DNA from: Patiria pectinifera
Lineage: Eukaryota; Echinodermata; Asteroidea; Valvatida; Asterinidae
Direction: 5' to 3'
DNA: 64,000 nt
Assembly (NCBI GenBank): GCA_029964075.1
Contig: CM057144.1
Span: 15,151,281-15,215,280, forward strand
A model generated the notes under the pieces. That model was not told where the DNA came from, made no database searches, and saw only the letters and a program-made list of their open reading frames with translations. The number at the start of each line of letters is the position of its first letter. Position 1 is the stretch's first letter. Made by a program: the position numbers and the translations under genes. This document shows, one piece after another, positions 12,901 to 24,976 of the stretch.

Positions 12901-15605
12901 CAAGTCCAGGCACTTCAGATGTGATCACTTCAACATTTGGCCATCCCTGCTTAAGACAATCTCTCATCTCATTTGCTGTCATTCCCAGAATTTGATGTGT
13001 GAAATGTGGAGAAAATGTATCAATGATGTGGTGATGATGGCTCCCACGGCAAATGATTGCCAGTAAGAACGACTGATCGTCTTGCTGGAGACCTTTAACT
13101 TCATCTACTAACGAAAACTGAATCTCAGTTGCCAGTTGGTCTACATTAATAAGAGCGTAAAGTGCCCTTGATCCCGTTTGCGATGCATTGCGACATCGTC
13201 GTAGCAGAAGGTAAACCTCTTCCCAAGTTGTTTCCGAATGGCAAAACAGAACGTGACTCGCCTGAGGGTATTTTTCTGTTGTATTTCTCATAAGCTGCAT
13301 GAGAACTGGAATCGAATTATTGCTGTTTTCGTCCAATTTTGCTACAAACACCTTACCAGGTTGTACTGTGTTGCCGAACGTAGCTTTTTTGAGACACTTG
13401 ATTTCCCTTTCCCTAGACTTGGAGTCTAAAAAGATCTTGTCTAGAGCTCTACCCGTCGCAACTAAGCGAGCCTTCACATCCGCACTGTCTTCCGGTTGTT
13501 CGTAGTGTTGTCTCAGATGACTGTTAACGCAAATTCCGGAGCTCACATAATGGAAAAGATTCTCAATGTGAACATTATTTCCATTTTCTCCTCTGAAGAA
13601 CTGGTCAAGTATCCACAGTTGCCTTGAACGGAAAAAGTTCAAGTAACGGAAGTCACTTCTTGTTGCATCTAAAATTTCCCTCCAGTGTTGAAACTCAGTC
13701 TTCAAGGTCTGCTTAAGACTGAGAAGATCATCTACAGTTCTAACACTTCGTTGAAAGCTCTTGTAGTTGTAGTGACCAGCACTTGCCAGCCCCGAGCAAA
13801 GTTCGACAATCTCATTTACTTCATCAATACACTCGATAAAATTCTGGAGCTGATCAGACAAACGACACTCTTCTTTATCCTCAATTTGTCTCCGTGGCTC
13901 ATAAGACAATCTTGAGTTAACCATCAATAAAGCTCTACTACGCACATCATTTAGTTCATCTTGCTCCAATTTTGCCAAAGTCCCATCTTCCCTCGTATAG
14001 CTCATAGTAACTTGGCAAAGTTCATCCGTTTTCAAGACAAAGCTATACGAACCATTCGTCAACGCATTGTGGATTATTTTCTTAGTCATTTCTCCCCGTT
14101 GAGCAATATTGGTGTACAAGTTTTTAAGAGCATGGAAATGCTGGTTGCAGTTTTCGATCTTCTCAGAAATGTTCTTAATGCCAAGTTCTTTACTCTCAGC
14201 AAGGGCATCGATAAGCTTATCTGGTGTGTCGAGTATCTCAACTCTCAGGAAAGGTCCCATGTACCGTTGAACTTCAATAAGATCTGACACAGTCGACTCA
14301 TTAACGACAGAATCTGACCTCTCCTCGACCGCATCGATAAGATTTCGCAGATCTTCATCTTTGATTCGCTTTAGAAACTGAATTAACTGATCAGAGTATA
14401 TCAGCCTACTAATAGGCTTCCAGTTGTCACCGCTGAACTTGTTATAAACATCTTCGATTGTCTTTATTGCAGGATGGAGCTCTTGCAACAGCATCGTCGC
14501 ATTAACAGACTCAGAAATGTTGACCACAATTTTGACATCCCGAAGGAGGTCGGATTTCCCATGTTCAGGTATTTTGAAGGTTCGGAAAAGACACTGTAAC
14601 TGTTTTGCGCACTGTCCTGTCTTTTTAATGTTCACCCAACTTTTAACATATTCTTTGGATTTTCTACTGATGGGCTTGCCAGCAAATCTGGCCAGTTTGT
14701 TAAGCTCCGCAACAATGTTTTTCTCTACGACACCGCCGAGCAAACGTGTGATATCGCATGCTGTTATAATGTGGCATCCGTGGACAATGTCGGAACAAAG
14801 CTTGTTGAAGACCGGCAGGCTCTTTGATAGAATCAGTTCAGCAAATGAAGCGATCTGCATTGGTTTCTCTCCACTCTTACTCTCGATGTCTTCAGATTTA
14901 CCAGAAGTATCATATGACGCATCTTGTTTGTAGTCAGACAGAGCTTTACCGCTAGAGCTTGGTGTCACGCCGCAACCCTCAAACGCAAGGTCTCTTTGGC
15001 AGATATTGAAGAACATCTCTGACGATATAATGTTCTCTACCTTTACGGCGGTTTCCATGATTGGCCGTAAAATGCCCCAGTAATTTTCAGAGACAAGAAT
15101 CTCGAAACGTACACTACTCATAGGATCAACATCTTGCTTTTTGCAATCGACCACCTCTCGCATTTCCTTCACATCAGTTTTCCTTGCTTTCTGCGTCAAA
15201 TCTTCGTAAAACTTTACAAACTCTTCAATTTGACGAATTTGTTGTGCATGATTTTGAATAACAGTATTTTTTTCATGAAACGACTGATCACGCTTTGAGG
15301 CAGTAGTGTCATCTGGGTGAATATTGACAACCTGACAAAGTGACAATAGCTTGTCGAAAAGGTTTTCTTTCATCAACCTTTTGACAAACTGCACGGTGAC
15401 CGACCTTTTCAGAAATGATTTCTCAACAGATTGGAGACACGCAGCGACCGCCTTGTAACTCTCGTCTTTTTGGAGTTCGTAAAGAAACTCTCCTTTAGCT
15501 TTGAAAATAAGGCCCCAAAAGCTACAGTCTTTCAGAATGTTGAATACATCGTCTTCCACTTGAGGAACTACATCGAAGAAGGCCGCGAGTACATTCACCA
15601 CACAC
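3959..15605 (-). CDS. RNF213: RNF213-like copy 1, giant exon: AAA+ core and E3 region
   Basis: One uninterrupted exon of 11,647 nt encodes about 3,882 residues (about 1019-4900 of the predicted protein). In order: the end of the N-terminal stalk; AAA3 with Walker A GETGCGKT near protein residue 2310 and Walker B CFLDEIN; AAA4 with Walker A GKPGCSKS near 2630, Walker B VVLLDEIGLAE and the family signature GISNWALDAAKMNRA; the later AAA region with LLNRFEKQTL; the conserved block NFLCGWQQVTLDSL; then the E3 region. No C3HC4 RING is present. At the RZ-finger position only CxC...CxxC remains (exon-ORF residues 3211, 3213, 3229, 3232). The reading frame begins with GTG after an acceptor at 15606, so there is no start codon here; translation starts upstream. 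A donor AAG|GTATAT closes the exon. Both ATPase sites look intact. Ubiquitin-ligase function is expected from the family but uncertain without RING and canonical RZ. Confidence 0.95.
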
Positions 15606-16313
15606 CTTTATTAAATTGTAGAAAAAGAAAAGAACAGTCAGTCAGTCAGTCAGAAACTGTAATGGACTCAAGGCACAAGTGCACAAGGGAGATGGAAGGG
15701 GAGATCGTATTGCTGCAGTACGCCTGGCGCTCTCGTAAAAACGAAACAGCTCTTGCCACTTGTCCCTGCCCTGGACCTATCACGAGTGTTCGCATAACTG
15801 TTCTAAGTCAATTCGAGGTGCTCTATCTAAATGATCATGCACGGATTCCATCTATCAGGCGTTTTCAGATAGTGGTGACCAATGGGTAGACGCGACAAAT
15901 CCGCACCCATCCATTGGTTAGGTCTAACACATGCCGTAACGAACTCTCAATTATACTTAATTGGGAGAAAAATTGCCATTGGTAACTGCGGTGCGAGCTT
16001 GTTAAGCTCAATGTTGAAAAAGAGGATTCACAAAGCAGATGCAGATACGGTCGTGTGCTTAAGTCCCTCCTAGGGGAAACTACATCCAGTTTTTGCAGGT
16101 CCTCGGGCAACAGCGAACGAGCATATTATAATGTTTACACATAAATTCTCGACCAAGGTCAAAACTCATGATTTAATACACTTCTAAGTTTGTTAAGTCT
16201 TAAGTTGTGTTTGTTACCGTAGCTAAATTATATGGCATTTTAATAAAGGACAGGGGACGGAATAAGAATTGAAATATTTATGTACCCTTCTCACGAATAC
16301 TCCTCAAACTTAC
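15606..16313 (-). other. Intron of RNF213-like copy 1
   Basis: 708 nt between donor CGAA|GTAAGT and acceptor AAAG|G. It contains a short GTCA microsatellite near 15638-15652. No gene or recognisable element seen. Confidence 0.7.
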
Positions 16314-18082
16314 TTCGAGTGGAGGTCTATTTGGCCGTCTTGTGTGAATGGCGACAGTAGTGTAGAGATGGATGTGGACGTCACCTTGCCTTCTTTGATC
16401 AGCCTAATTATGTGTGTCGTCGCCATTTCTATTTCTTTGGCATGACATGTGTTTCTGTCCATAGAAGAGCTCCTAAAAACTATATCTAGGAGTGTGCAGA
16501 GTTGTTTACGTTGTTGGACGAATGCCAGCGCTTTGCTATCCATACATGCAACCACCATTTGTAGCCCTTGAATCCATGTGGTGGAGTGCACTGTATGGAG
16601 AAACTCGTACATTTTGTGTACGATGTCTTTCGGTTGCCCATCAATTCGTAGCTGTTGGACAAATCCATTCTGGACAAATTCCCCGAGATCTTTAAGACGC
16701 AACCATTTGCTAATCCACTTCTTTCGCATGACTGCAAGAAAAGAATCAACGACAAGTTGCTGGTTACTCTCCGTCAGTTTTTTCAGGACCTTTGAGAATT
16801 GCTGAGAAAGAGCATAATCAGGAGGTGATTTGTCCCAAAACGCATCATCGGAAAACAAAGTGTCCATAAGTGTTGTCGTATCTTTGGACCATTTGTAGCT
16901 TTGAGCAAGAGACTCAAGAAAAAGTTCTTTGATTAGCAACTCCATTGTGGGCATGTTCATTTCAGCAACTGTTTTCAAGAAGCCAAGCGTGCTTTCAGCC
17001 TTTTGGGGGTATAGAAGCTTTATATGGTTTAGGAGAACACCTTTTACCCAGCCTTTGTACTGTCCGTGTCGCTGGAAGGCGGGAGGATGCTGCTGTAAAA
17101 CTCGCAGGAGCACTTTGACAATTGTGATGCTCTCGAAAACGTAGCTGAGTAGTGTTTCTGCATCTTTTGTTTCGTCTTTGCAGCAGAGAGACAGGACTTG
17201 CTCCTGAGACACTGGATCCAGAGTTGATATGCTGGCTGCATTTCTCCACGACGAGTGGTATATGCACAGCTGTTTTGCGCTTATTGCTGGGTACGTATAA
17301 AAGACGAGATGCAACCAGCTTTCTTGAAGGGACCGTGTACATTCAACGGCTATGTTTATGAGATCGCTTGAACCATTTTTTTTTGTCGTCTGCAGAAAGA
17401 GAATGACTGACTGAACAGAACTGTGAAACGCAGCAAGGATTGTTTTCGCGATCTTTGTCAGACTAGGCATTTCATCCTCCAGAGAAGTGTTTCCCAACAG
17501 CCTCGCGAGGAAAACCGTCTGAGCAGCTGAGCACTCGCCCTTGTCGACTAAATTGATGATGTGTGACTGCACTTTCCTAAGACAGTTTTTGTCTTGGATA
17601 TTCTTTTTCAATGCGTGTAGCTCATAGGCATGCTGATCATCGAGAGCCTGGACCAAGTTCGCGTCGTTGACGGAACTGTATCGCCTCAGCTCATGCAGTA
17701 CGTGGCCAATGAATGACTTTTCAAGTGGTTTGGAACACCTATCCGTAAAGACATCCTCGCAACGGTCGACAGATTCCTCTATTGTTCGTTCTTGCCTCTC
17801 AGTTCCTGCTGGCGTCACAAAATTGTCAGCAAAACGACGGAAAAAACTCTTTTCTATGGCTTCAGCATACTTGTATCGATACAAAGGCCCAGCCGGAAGC
17901 TCCAAGTCAACAACAGCCCTCCACCAAGACGTCTTCGTATCAGGATCAATCAGTGCATCATGTTGCTCCAGTGCCATCGGAACAGTTAACTGATGTGAAC
18001 TACCGCATCCATGCTCATAGATGAGGACGTGAAACCCCTTTACTATTTCAGCTTCGTGTAGAACTTGAAAAGTTTGGGTTTT
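16314..18082 (-). CDS. RNF213: RNF213-like copy 1, stalk exon with second CBM20-like module
   Basis: 1,769 nt, about 590 residues, starting at a strong acceptor (TTTTCCAG) and ending at donor GAA|GTAAGT in phase 2. Near its start is a carbohydrate-binding-module-like segment ending WWRAVVDLELPAGPLYRYKYA, the usual last strands of a CBM20-type fold. The remainder is helical and matches the RNF213 N-terminal stalk in kind and position. An upstream in-frame ATG at 18157 lies in the intron and is not the start: the sequence before Lys at 18082 is intron-like and ends in a consensus acceptor. Phase agreement with the 11.6-kb exon shows it belongs to the same gene. Confidence 0.85.
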
Positions 18083-18793
18083 CTGGAAAACAAAAGTTGT
18101 GGAAAAAAACTGTGTTATTATCATTAAATACGAAATGCTAACACAAAAAGTAATCAATGCACCATAGGAATGGGGAACACATGGTATTCGATATCATATG
18201 AGACGTATCTTTTCCCTAAACCTAGACTTTACGTTTGCAAATTGTTCGGGGTTTTGGGTGTTTTTTTTTTGCATCATGCAGTTTTTAAAAACCTTTATGA
18301 TATGCATTAATTTAAGCATATAAAATATGCAAAACTTGTTCTGCATTTTTTCCTCGGTTGAAGAGGGTCTACCAGCATTTTCTAAATTCATTTCATTTGT
18401 TCTTTGCTAGCTTATGTCGACAACAAAAACGTTGACTTGAGCATATTCCAGCAGGAAAAGCATTTGCATTTGCTCACTGCATTGAAGTAACTTATTTAGT
18501 CGGAGTTATTATTTGAGGTCATTACGTTTACTAGATTCCCTCGGGATAACCTTCCGTAATAGGAGGAAATTGCCCGAGTACACTACTTATACTAAAAGCA
18601 TTGTTTGCAACCGATGAGGCACTGGAACTTGTGTTTGCTGGTCGAGAACTGAAACACGGATGAAATATAAAAGAATGTTGCTGACGAACACTTTCTATCG
18701 ACCCTCTCCATACCTTGTATTTGACGAAATGTTTAAAGTTGTTTTTAATTAAACAAAAATAGGTAAGGTAGTATATTAGTACAAGTCAGATAC
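18083..18793 (-). other. Intron of RNF213-like copy 1
   Basis: 711 nt of AT-rich sequence between the predicted 81-nt exon and the stalk exon. No gene or repeat recognised. Confidence 0.55.
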
Positions 18794-18874
18794 CCATTGC
18801 GCAGCGTCTTTGAGATCATCGTGTGGTATGGCAATGGAAGAACCCGCGTCTGCTTCAAGCCTGATCGGAAATGC
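18794..18874 (-). CDS. RNF213: RNF213-like copy 1, predicted small exon
   Basis: 81 nt in phase 0 at both ends, 27 residues, with acceptor TTTGCACAG|G and donor TGG|GTATCT. The peptide carries an acidic stretch (PHDDLKDAAQW). It would lie just before the second CBM20-like module. Evidence is only splice-site quality and matching phase; there is no recognised domain. Confidence 0.4.
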
Positions 18875-20483
18875 CTGTGCAAACGAATAGAAGAATAACA
18901 ATAATGGTCAAACTGATATTGCTCGATGCGAAACTTTTCCCGAAAACGAATCGTCAGTGAAACATTTTGTTCAAGTTTCACTTGACACACGATTGTTAAG
19001 TTCAAACAAGACTGTAGTTTTTTGGAAAGGGATATACTAATGAATTAAGGTGGGAGTAAAAAACATAGAGTATCACTACTATAGGTTTTCCTTCTAGCCC
19101 TCTGGTCAATTGATATTGCACCTTTCATAAACACAAAGGAACAATATACAGGGTGTTTCAATAAAAAGGAAACCCAACTTTGAAGAACCAGTATGGACAG
19201 ACTAAATGTTTACTGGCTATAAAACTGGTATCATCTGAAAGCGTAATCTCTATGCTTTTCAATGATACCTTGTTTACATTTCCAGGGTCATGCATCACTG
19301 AGCGCCACTGTCATGAGATTTTGATGCAAAATTGCAGTTGGTTCACTTTCATGTCAAACACAATAGGCATGGTGTGCATGATAATAAGTATTCAAGAAGA
19401 AGACACGAGAGCATAAAGAGAAACCACAAAACAAGTCGGGTTGGTTTCAAAACTGGATTTTAGTGTTTGCCATGAATTTCTCGTTTTGACCAAGCCATGC
19501 ACGTTCAAAACAATCTGCCATTTTCCCCAGGATTAACATTCAAACCATTTCACAGACATTTCTGTAACAATAGGCACACCGTGCCCAGTGGTTTTTTTTT
19601 ATGAAAGTAACTGCATTTTTGCATCCAGTTTTCAAGACAATGATGCTCAGTGATGCATGACTAAGAAAACCTAAACACGGTATCATTGAAAAGCATAGAG
19701 ATTACGCTTTCAGATGACACCAGTTTTATAGCCAATTAACATTTTGTCTGTCCATACTCATTCTTTGAAGTTGGGTTTCCTTTTCTTTTTAACACCCTGT
19801 GTAGGGCGAGTCAAAGAGAACGTAACCGAATTGAAAAAAAAAATGTAAAATGTGAAAATGCTTATTGACTGTTTAACTGAAAAATATGTCACGTAATTTG
19901 CATACTCTATTCCCAAGTTATGTCTATTTCGATAAAAAAAAATCACAAAACTAGGTTGTCCACCACTATCCATTTACCGTTCTATAAGCTGACGAATACC
20001 CATTGAGTACAATGAAACATGGACTTTTTCTCACCTCGATGAGTGAACGAGAACTTGCACAGGAAAACATACAAACGTCGCCATAAGTATTTCAGAAAAA
20101 AAGCTAACTTGTTCCTTATATTAAAAACACAAAATCTGTTAAATTATGTTTCAGTCTTGATTTCAATTACTAAAACTCGTTTGTATTTGAATGCTCGTGT
20201 GTAATCTGTAATTCTCACTAAGCTTAATAGCTTCCAATGACATTTCATTGACAGCTATAAAAATGGGTTCTTGTAGTAAAACATGCATAACTTCTGATGG
20301 CATGGGTCAATTTCAGTAATTCTTTTTTTTTTTCAGACGAGTGGAAAACATGCTCTTTTAATTACGACATACTCAATGAGTGTACCAAATTTTATTGCTT
20401 TTTGAGAAAAACCTTTAATCCGGGTCACTATCTTTTGACTCATCCCGTAAGATGCAAATTTTTATTTATCATGTGGTTCATAC
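18875..20483 (-). other. Intron of RNF213-like copy 1 containing a MITE
   Basis: AT-rich intron; about 40 per cent is the foldback MITE at 19149-19799. Nothing else recognised. Confidence 0.5.
19149..19799. mobile_element. Foldback MITE, Tc1/mariner-like ends, 651 bp
   Basis: Begins CAGGGTGTTTC and ends AACACCCTG. The arms pair over about 170 bases (19149-19310 with 19630-19799) and, less well, further inward to about 19380 and 19575. Ends starting CAGGGTG beside TA suggest Tc1/mariner-type mobilisation. The left side has TA; the right side reads TG, so the duplication is not perfect. No transposase. Inserted in an RNF213-like intron. Confidence 0.75.
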
Positions 20484-20597
20484 CTGTGAGCATGCACTGT
20501 CTGGGGATTCTCGTAGATCCGTTTGCTGAGTAGAAGATGTCGGTGTTTGCCAAGCTCCATCGCTAAATTCGTCGGTGTCGCCATCAACTGTAGCTTT
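20484..20597 (-). CDS. RNF213: RNF213-like copy 1, predicted small exon (Ser/Thr/Asp-rich linker)
   Basis: 114 nt, phase 0 at both ends, 38 residues rich in Ser, Thr, Asp and Gln, with acceptor TTCAACAG and a good donor CACAG|GTATGA. Probably a disordered linker between the two CBM20-like modules. The other open frame gives a less acidic peptide; phase 0 is preferred because both neighbours are phase 0. Its acceptor lies only 43 bases from the end of a MITE, so the branch-point region would be inside or next to the element. Confidence 0.45.
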
Positions 20598-20640
20598 CTG
20601 TTGAATTTTTTTAAAGGACATGATTAACCCAAACGTATTA

Positions 20641-21308
20641 CAGGATGGGTCAAAAAAAGCGGAACCCAAACCCCCAAAATTATATTTTTTATTAAAAAAA
20701 AAGGTAGCACCTAAAATAACAATGGCGGGAAAGACAATTTCGTAAGCCACTTTTAAATGAAAAAAAAAATACTGAAATTGCCCAATCCATTCAAAGAATA
20801 TCACCATTTTAACACAATGACCCTAAATCTCTTTCGTCCAAAAATGTGATTTTAAGAATCTTAGTCACAATTGTCTTCATACATCACAATCGACTAAACC
20901 TCAGTTTAAATGTTAACAATATTTAACAAAGTGCTTTTGAAGGCCCGTCGTTAAAAAAACAGTGGATTATATAAATCCGATTGTTTGCCTTACCCGGATT
21001 GTTAATAAAGATATTGTTTACTACAGTTGCTTACAATTGTTGAAACAAGTATTCTGAGTCATTTTCTGTGTTGTCCCAAGCAGTCAGAATTCATAATAAT
21101 TTATTCAACGAAACAGGTTTTAGGGTCATTGCGTTTAAATGGTGATATTCTTTGAACGGATTGAGCAATTTCAGGTTTTTTTTATCTAAAAGTAGCTTGT
21201 GAAATTGGCTTTTGTGGTCATTATTATTTTTGGTGCTACATATTTTTTTTTTAAATATGAAATATATTTTGGGGGGTTTGGGTACCACTTTTTTTTGTAC
21301 TCATCCTG
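20641..21308. mobile_element. Foldback MITE with TA duplication, 668 bp
   Basis: Begins CAGGATGGGTC and ends GTACTCATCCTG, flanked on both sides by TA (20639-20640 and 21309-21310). The arms pair over about 190 bases (20641-20830 and 21115-21308). TA target and end sequence fit a Tc1/mariner-type non-autonomous element. No coding capacity. It fills most of the intron between the predicted exons at 20597 and 21461. Confidence 0.8.
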
Positions 21309-21460
21309 TATTACTTCAAAATAAAGGTGTATTTTTTCTTATCTTTGCACTTATTCATTTGGGTATTCGGTTTTTTTATGTTGTGTTTAAGTGCAAATTT
21401 AATGTAACGAGACGTCAATCGTTCTAGGTATTTATGCAGCGTTTCAACCAGTGCCTATAC

Positions 21461-22510
21461 TCTACATGTACTACACAATCCTAAAAGTAGTTCGTGCATT
21501 TCTACAAATGCAGTGAAAGTTTTAATTGAATTTAAATTATTGGCAATATTATGTTGATGTAATAGTGCACAGATAAACTTGATCCACAATTTTCTCACCA
21601 TAAGTTTGTCAGATCTGTGTTTTGGGAGAATTGCTGTCCCATACAGATCTCCTATTTTGGCAATGATTTCCTCCGCGTCCCTGGTGTGGAGATGTTGGAG
21701 TCGCGGTAGTATCTTGTCTGAAACACACCACCATGTTGGTGGTTTATCACGGCGCATTGATGTGTCTTCATCATCCAAATAGGTAAACCCAATGACAGGA
21801 AAACAGTAAAGTACATGGAAAAGCCAGTGGAGCTCACCAAGCCTTGCCAACACGCCATTGACTAGCTTTACCAAATTCTTGAACGTGAAAGTGTCGTCCA
21901 ACAAAATGCTGCAAGGAATGGTATGCACGCAGCTTACCATTTTCCGAAGTAAGTTTTTGTTAAAGAAGTTGATGACAATTCGTCCAGAATTAAACTTCTT
22001 GTAGTTCATATGAGCAACAGTAATTACCAAAAAAGCCAACTGATTACTCGGCGCAGTTGCAGAAGAGATCGCCCGACGTATCCATAACATTAAGACGTTC
22101 TTCTCAAGCTCAGCCTTTTGCACCGGAAGATAATTTTTGAGCGCAAGATCGCCGTGTGGGTACAGCAGATGTCTCATTTCAGCTATTTTTGACTTCATGT
22201 TGCTTTCAGTGACGTCTTCATATATTTCTTGTAGATGAGACACTAAACCTAGGAAGTAGGCGGTCGGGAGATTTGGCAACAACACATAACGATTATTGTG
22301 CTGTGGATACACGGGTAATTGCGTAAAAGGTTCACTTTCAAATGATGTATCTTTTGTGTAACATCGATAGTGATAATCCGATTGGCAAGGTAGAACTTTC
22401 GACAAAGACCAAACATTTTGCTTCTCCTTCACCATGGGCAAAACTCCCCATTGCGAAACAATCTCGACACTGGAAAGATGTATAACGCCTGTGTGAAGAT
22501 GGAACGTCAC
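21461..22510 (-). CDS. RNF213: RNF213-like copy 1, N-terminal exon with first CBM20-like module
   Basis: 1,050 nt, 350 residues, phase 0. It starts at a strong acceptor (GCCTCTGCAG|GTGACG), so the apparent ATG at 22522 is intronic. The first 60 residues (VTFHLHTG ... W ... HYRCYT) have the spacing of a CBM20-like starch-binding fold, as at the N-terminus of RNF213. The rest is helical, with a block PNLPTAYFLGLVSHLQEIYED typical of RNF213 stalk segments. The 3' donor AGA|GTATAG is weak but is the only phase-0 donor before the stop. It could instead be a separate gene, but orientation, order and phase favour one gene. Confidence 0.7.
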
Positions 22511-23939
22511 CTGCAGAGGCAATAGTGAAAAATATTAATATTCTTAAATAATTTCCATTGTTTCACTTTCTAGTTATGATTCATAAATACCTTAGACAGT
22601 TTACCCATTCCGAGAGCCCGTCACATGATCGGTCTTAAACGGATGATAATGACCTGGCTGGCTGGTCTTGAACACTTTTCCAGTGTCACATGAAATTTGG
22701 ACTCCACGAAATCCGGTGCCTTTTAACGTTTCATTGGTTTAACGTTCACATTCCTCACGTATGCATGCGCAATACTACTAGTGAATCAGTATTTCAAATT
22801 CTGAAATTCACACTACACCCGCCCAGCTGCGTTTTGCGCGACATCGCGCTGTAAAAAAAAAGCCCATTAGAGTTGAGCAAACAGGGGATGGAGGTTTTGG
22901 GTCCCCACCCCCACTTCAAAATTTGGGGAGACATAATAGCTGTTTTATCATTACAATAATCTATAGGGGGCCTAATGAGTGGCCCTACTAACAACGAGGC
23001 CAGATTAGTGCCCCGCCTTGCAAAAACTCCTGAACATCGCAAAAACCTACATACAAAAACAGTCTCTCTGTAGTGACTGCCTGCGGTCTGATGATGTGTA
23101 TTGAAAGCCAGTTTTGTGCTAAAGCCTCAACTGTACTAGGATGTGTTTTGATCATTCGTTGTTTTAAGTGAAATGAAATTGAAAGTTTGTAGGATGTTAC
23201 CGAATTTAGCATGTTGCAGATGCCAAAATTGATTTAGCAGGTTCTTCTGTATTAATCTCCCCGAACTGGGCTTGATAAAATTATTTCCTACCCTACATAA
23301 TTTAAAAAATATTTCCACACTAGTCTAAACAAATGGGGAAACCTCCTGGGGAATAGCCGTTAAACTACAATCATGACAATGAACATGCAATAACGGGAAC
23401 ATTATATATAAACTCTCAAAAATTAGTTTGTTTGGCTCTTAAATAATATCAATTCGGTCAAACTAATATTAAATGAGCTAAAGTTTTGCAATAACTGAAT
23501 CTGTTATCATGTAAGTACATGTAAAATCTTTCTGCATAGGTTTCGCGTGTATTTTTTAAGCTGCCACGCACGCTCTACTGCCCATATTGCAATCTGATCA
23601 ACTAATGATGAGACTGATAAGCATTCTTCCTACATGGGTAACAGTTATTGGGTCAAGGGCATTTCGTTTGCATTCTTAAGAGCTTAAAATTCGTATTTCC
23701 CCAAAGACAAAAGTGGTTTAATTTTGTGTGTATTGCAATATAGGCCTACAGGTTTTTGAGTAAAACGTGGTTGTTAACTAAAATTTAAGGTTTGAGCATT
23801 TTTCATGTCATTTCACACTGGACTAGTACTCTCAGGACTAAATGCTGAGTTGGCATCACCTAAGAAACACTGGACAACCAAATTTAGAAAAAAAATGTGT
23901 CGGAAGACTTTGGGCCAAGTCCAGCGGACGAGAATTCTG

Positions 23940-24570
23940 CTAACTCTTTCACAGGATTACTAAATCTGAAAGATGTCTATCTGGAGAGAATGGACCATGG
24001 AGATCTATGGCTATTTCCCATCGTCTGTATTGCCAACAGGCAATAAGAACCACGCACCGCTGGTCCCTGGCAATGTGACATCTGATGAAATAGCTGGTAT
24101 TTCGTGGCCTTGAGTTATAGGTTACAATGATTAAACATTTCCACCACTTCCACAAGATTTGTCATGGAATCCTTACAACCTTTTCCCAAGAACGATAACA
24201 TCGTCCAAATAGGCCAACATCTTTTCCCATGTGACTTTTCTATGACGTGAGACCCTTAATAATACGGTCATGGCGCCTTTGAAGGTAGCCGGCGTATTTC
24301 AAAGCCCGAATGGCATTCGCTGAACCGCATCTACAGTAGAGGCGGTTTTGCGTTTATCTTCTACAGACGCTTCAATTTGGTAGTAACCACTACAAGGTAC
24401 TCATTTCCAAAGGTACTGAACAATTCCGTTCCACCCAGAAATCAAGACATTCTTCGATATAAAGAAGCGAGAAGGGTGTCTGTCGCTTATTTTGAGCGCC
24501 CGTAATACATACAGTGACGGACACCACCGTCTTTTTTCCTCACGAAGTACCCGGCAGGGGATGCTAATAA
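23940..24570 (-). mobile_element. Ty3/Gypsy LTR-retrotransposon fossil (pol fragment)
   Basis: Minus-strand translation gives recognisable pieces of a reverse transcriptase (a KKDGG motif region and a YLDDVIV-type active-site region, about 24570-24170), followed by a piece resembling the zinc-binding/start-of-core part of integrase (about 24150-23950). LTRs, gag, protease and most of pol are not seen. It is an old, badly broken fragment with several breaks, lying in an intron in the sense direction of the host gene. Confidence 0.65.
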
Positions 24571-24976
24571 ATTTAGATGCGCATTTTCCTCTTGTTCAAA
24601 CCCAATTGGTGTCTATACGGAGTTTTTGCCTACTAGGATTTGCATCTTCAGTATTCATTCTATTTGTAACAGCCGAAAATATACCCAGGTCAGTATCACT
24701 AATTGATAAGACATCAGCAGACTATATAAGTAAATCTGCTCGTTTGATTTTTCGTTATTCAAAACTAGTGTTTGCATGATCTGTTTACATATCAGTAACG
24801 TGTGCAGGAACTGAAGTTCAGTCCTATTGTAGAGGGTGGTCAAACAAACGCCGCACTTCCCCATTGGAACTGTATCAGTCTATCAGAATCATCAATGGGG
24901 TAAAGAATCTATTTCCTCAGCTACAATGTGCCTTCGTTTAAGGTAATATAGTTATTATTACAAACACTCACCCATT

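Noticed and set aside
14517-14933. 138-aa plus-strand frame
   Set aside because: Antisense shadow of the copy 1 giant exon.
15599-15601. Start of a separate gene at the long frame's first codon
   Set aside because: The codon is GTG behind a splice acceptor, and the upstream stalk exon joins in exact phase.
18083-18157. ATG at 18157 as the start of the stalk protein
   Set aside because: The 25 codons before 18082 read as intron with a pyrimidine-rich acceptor.
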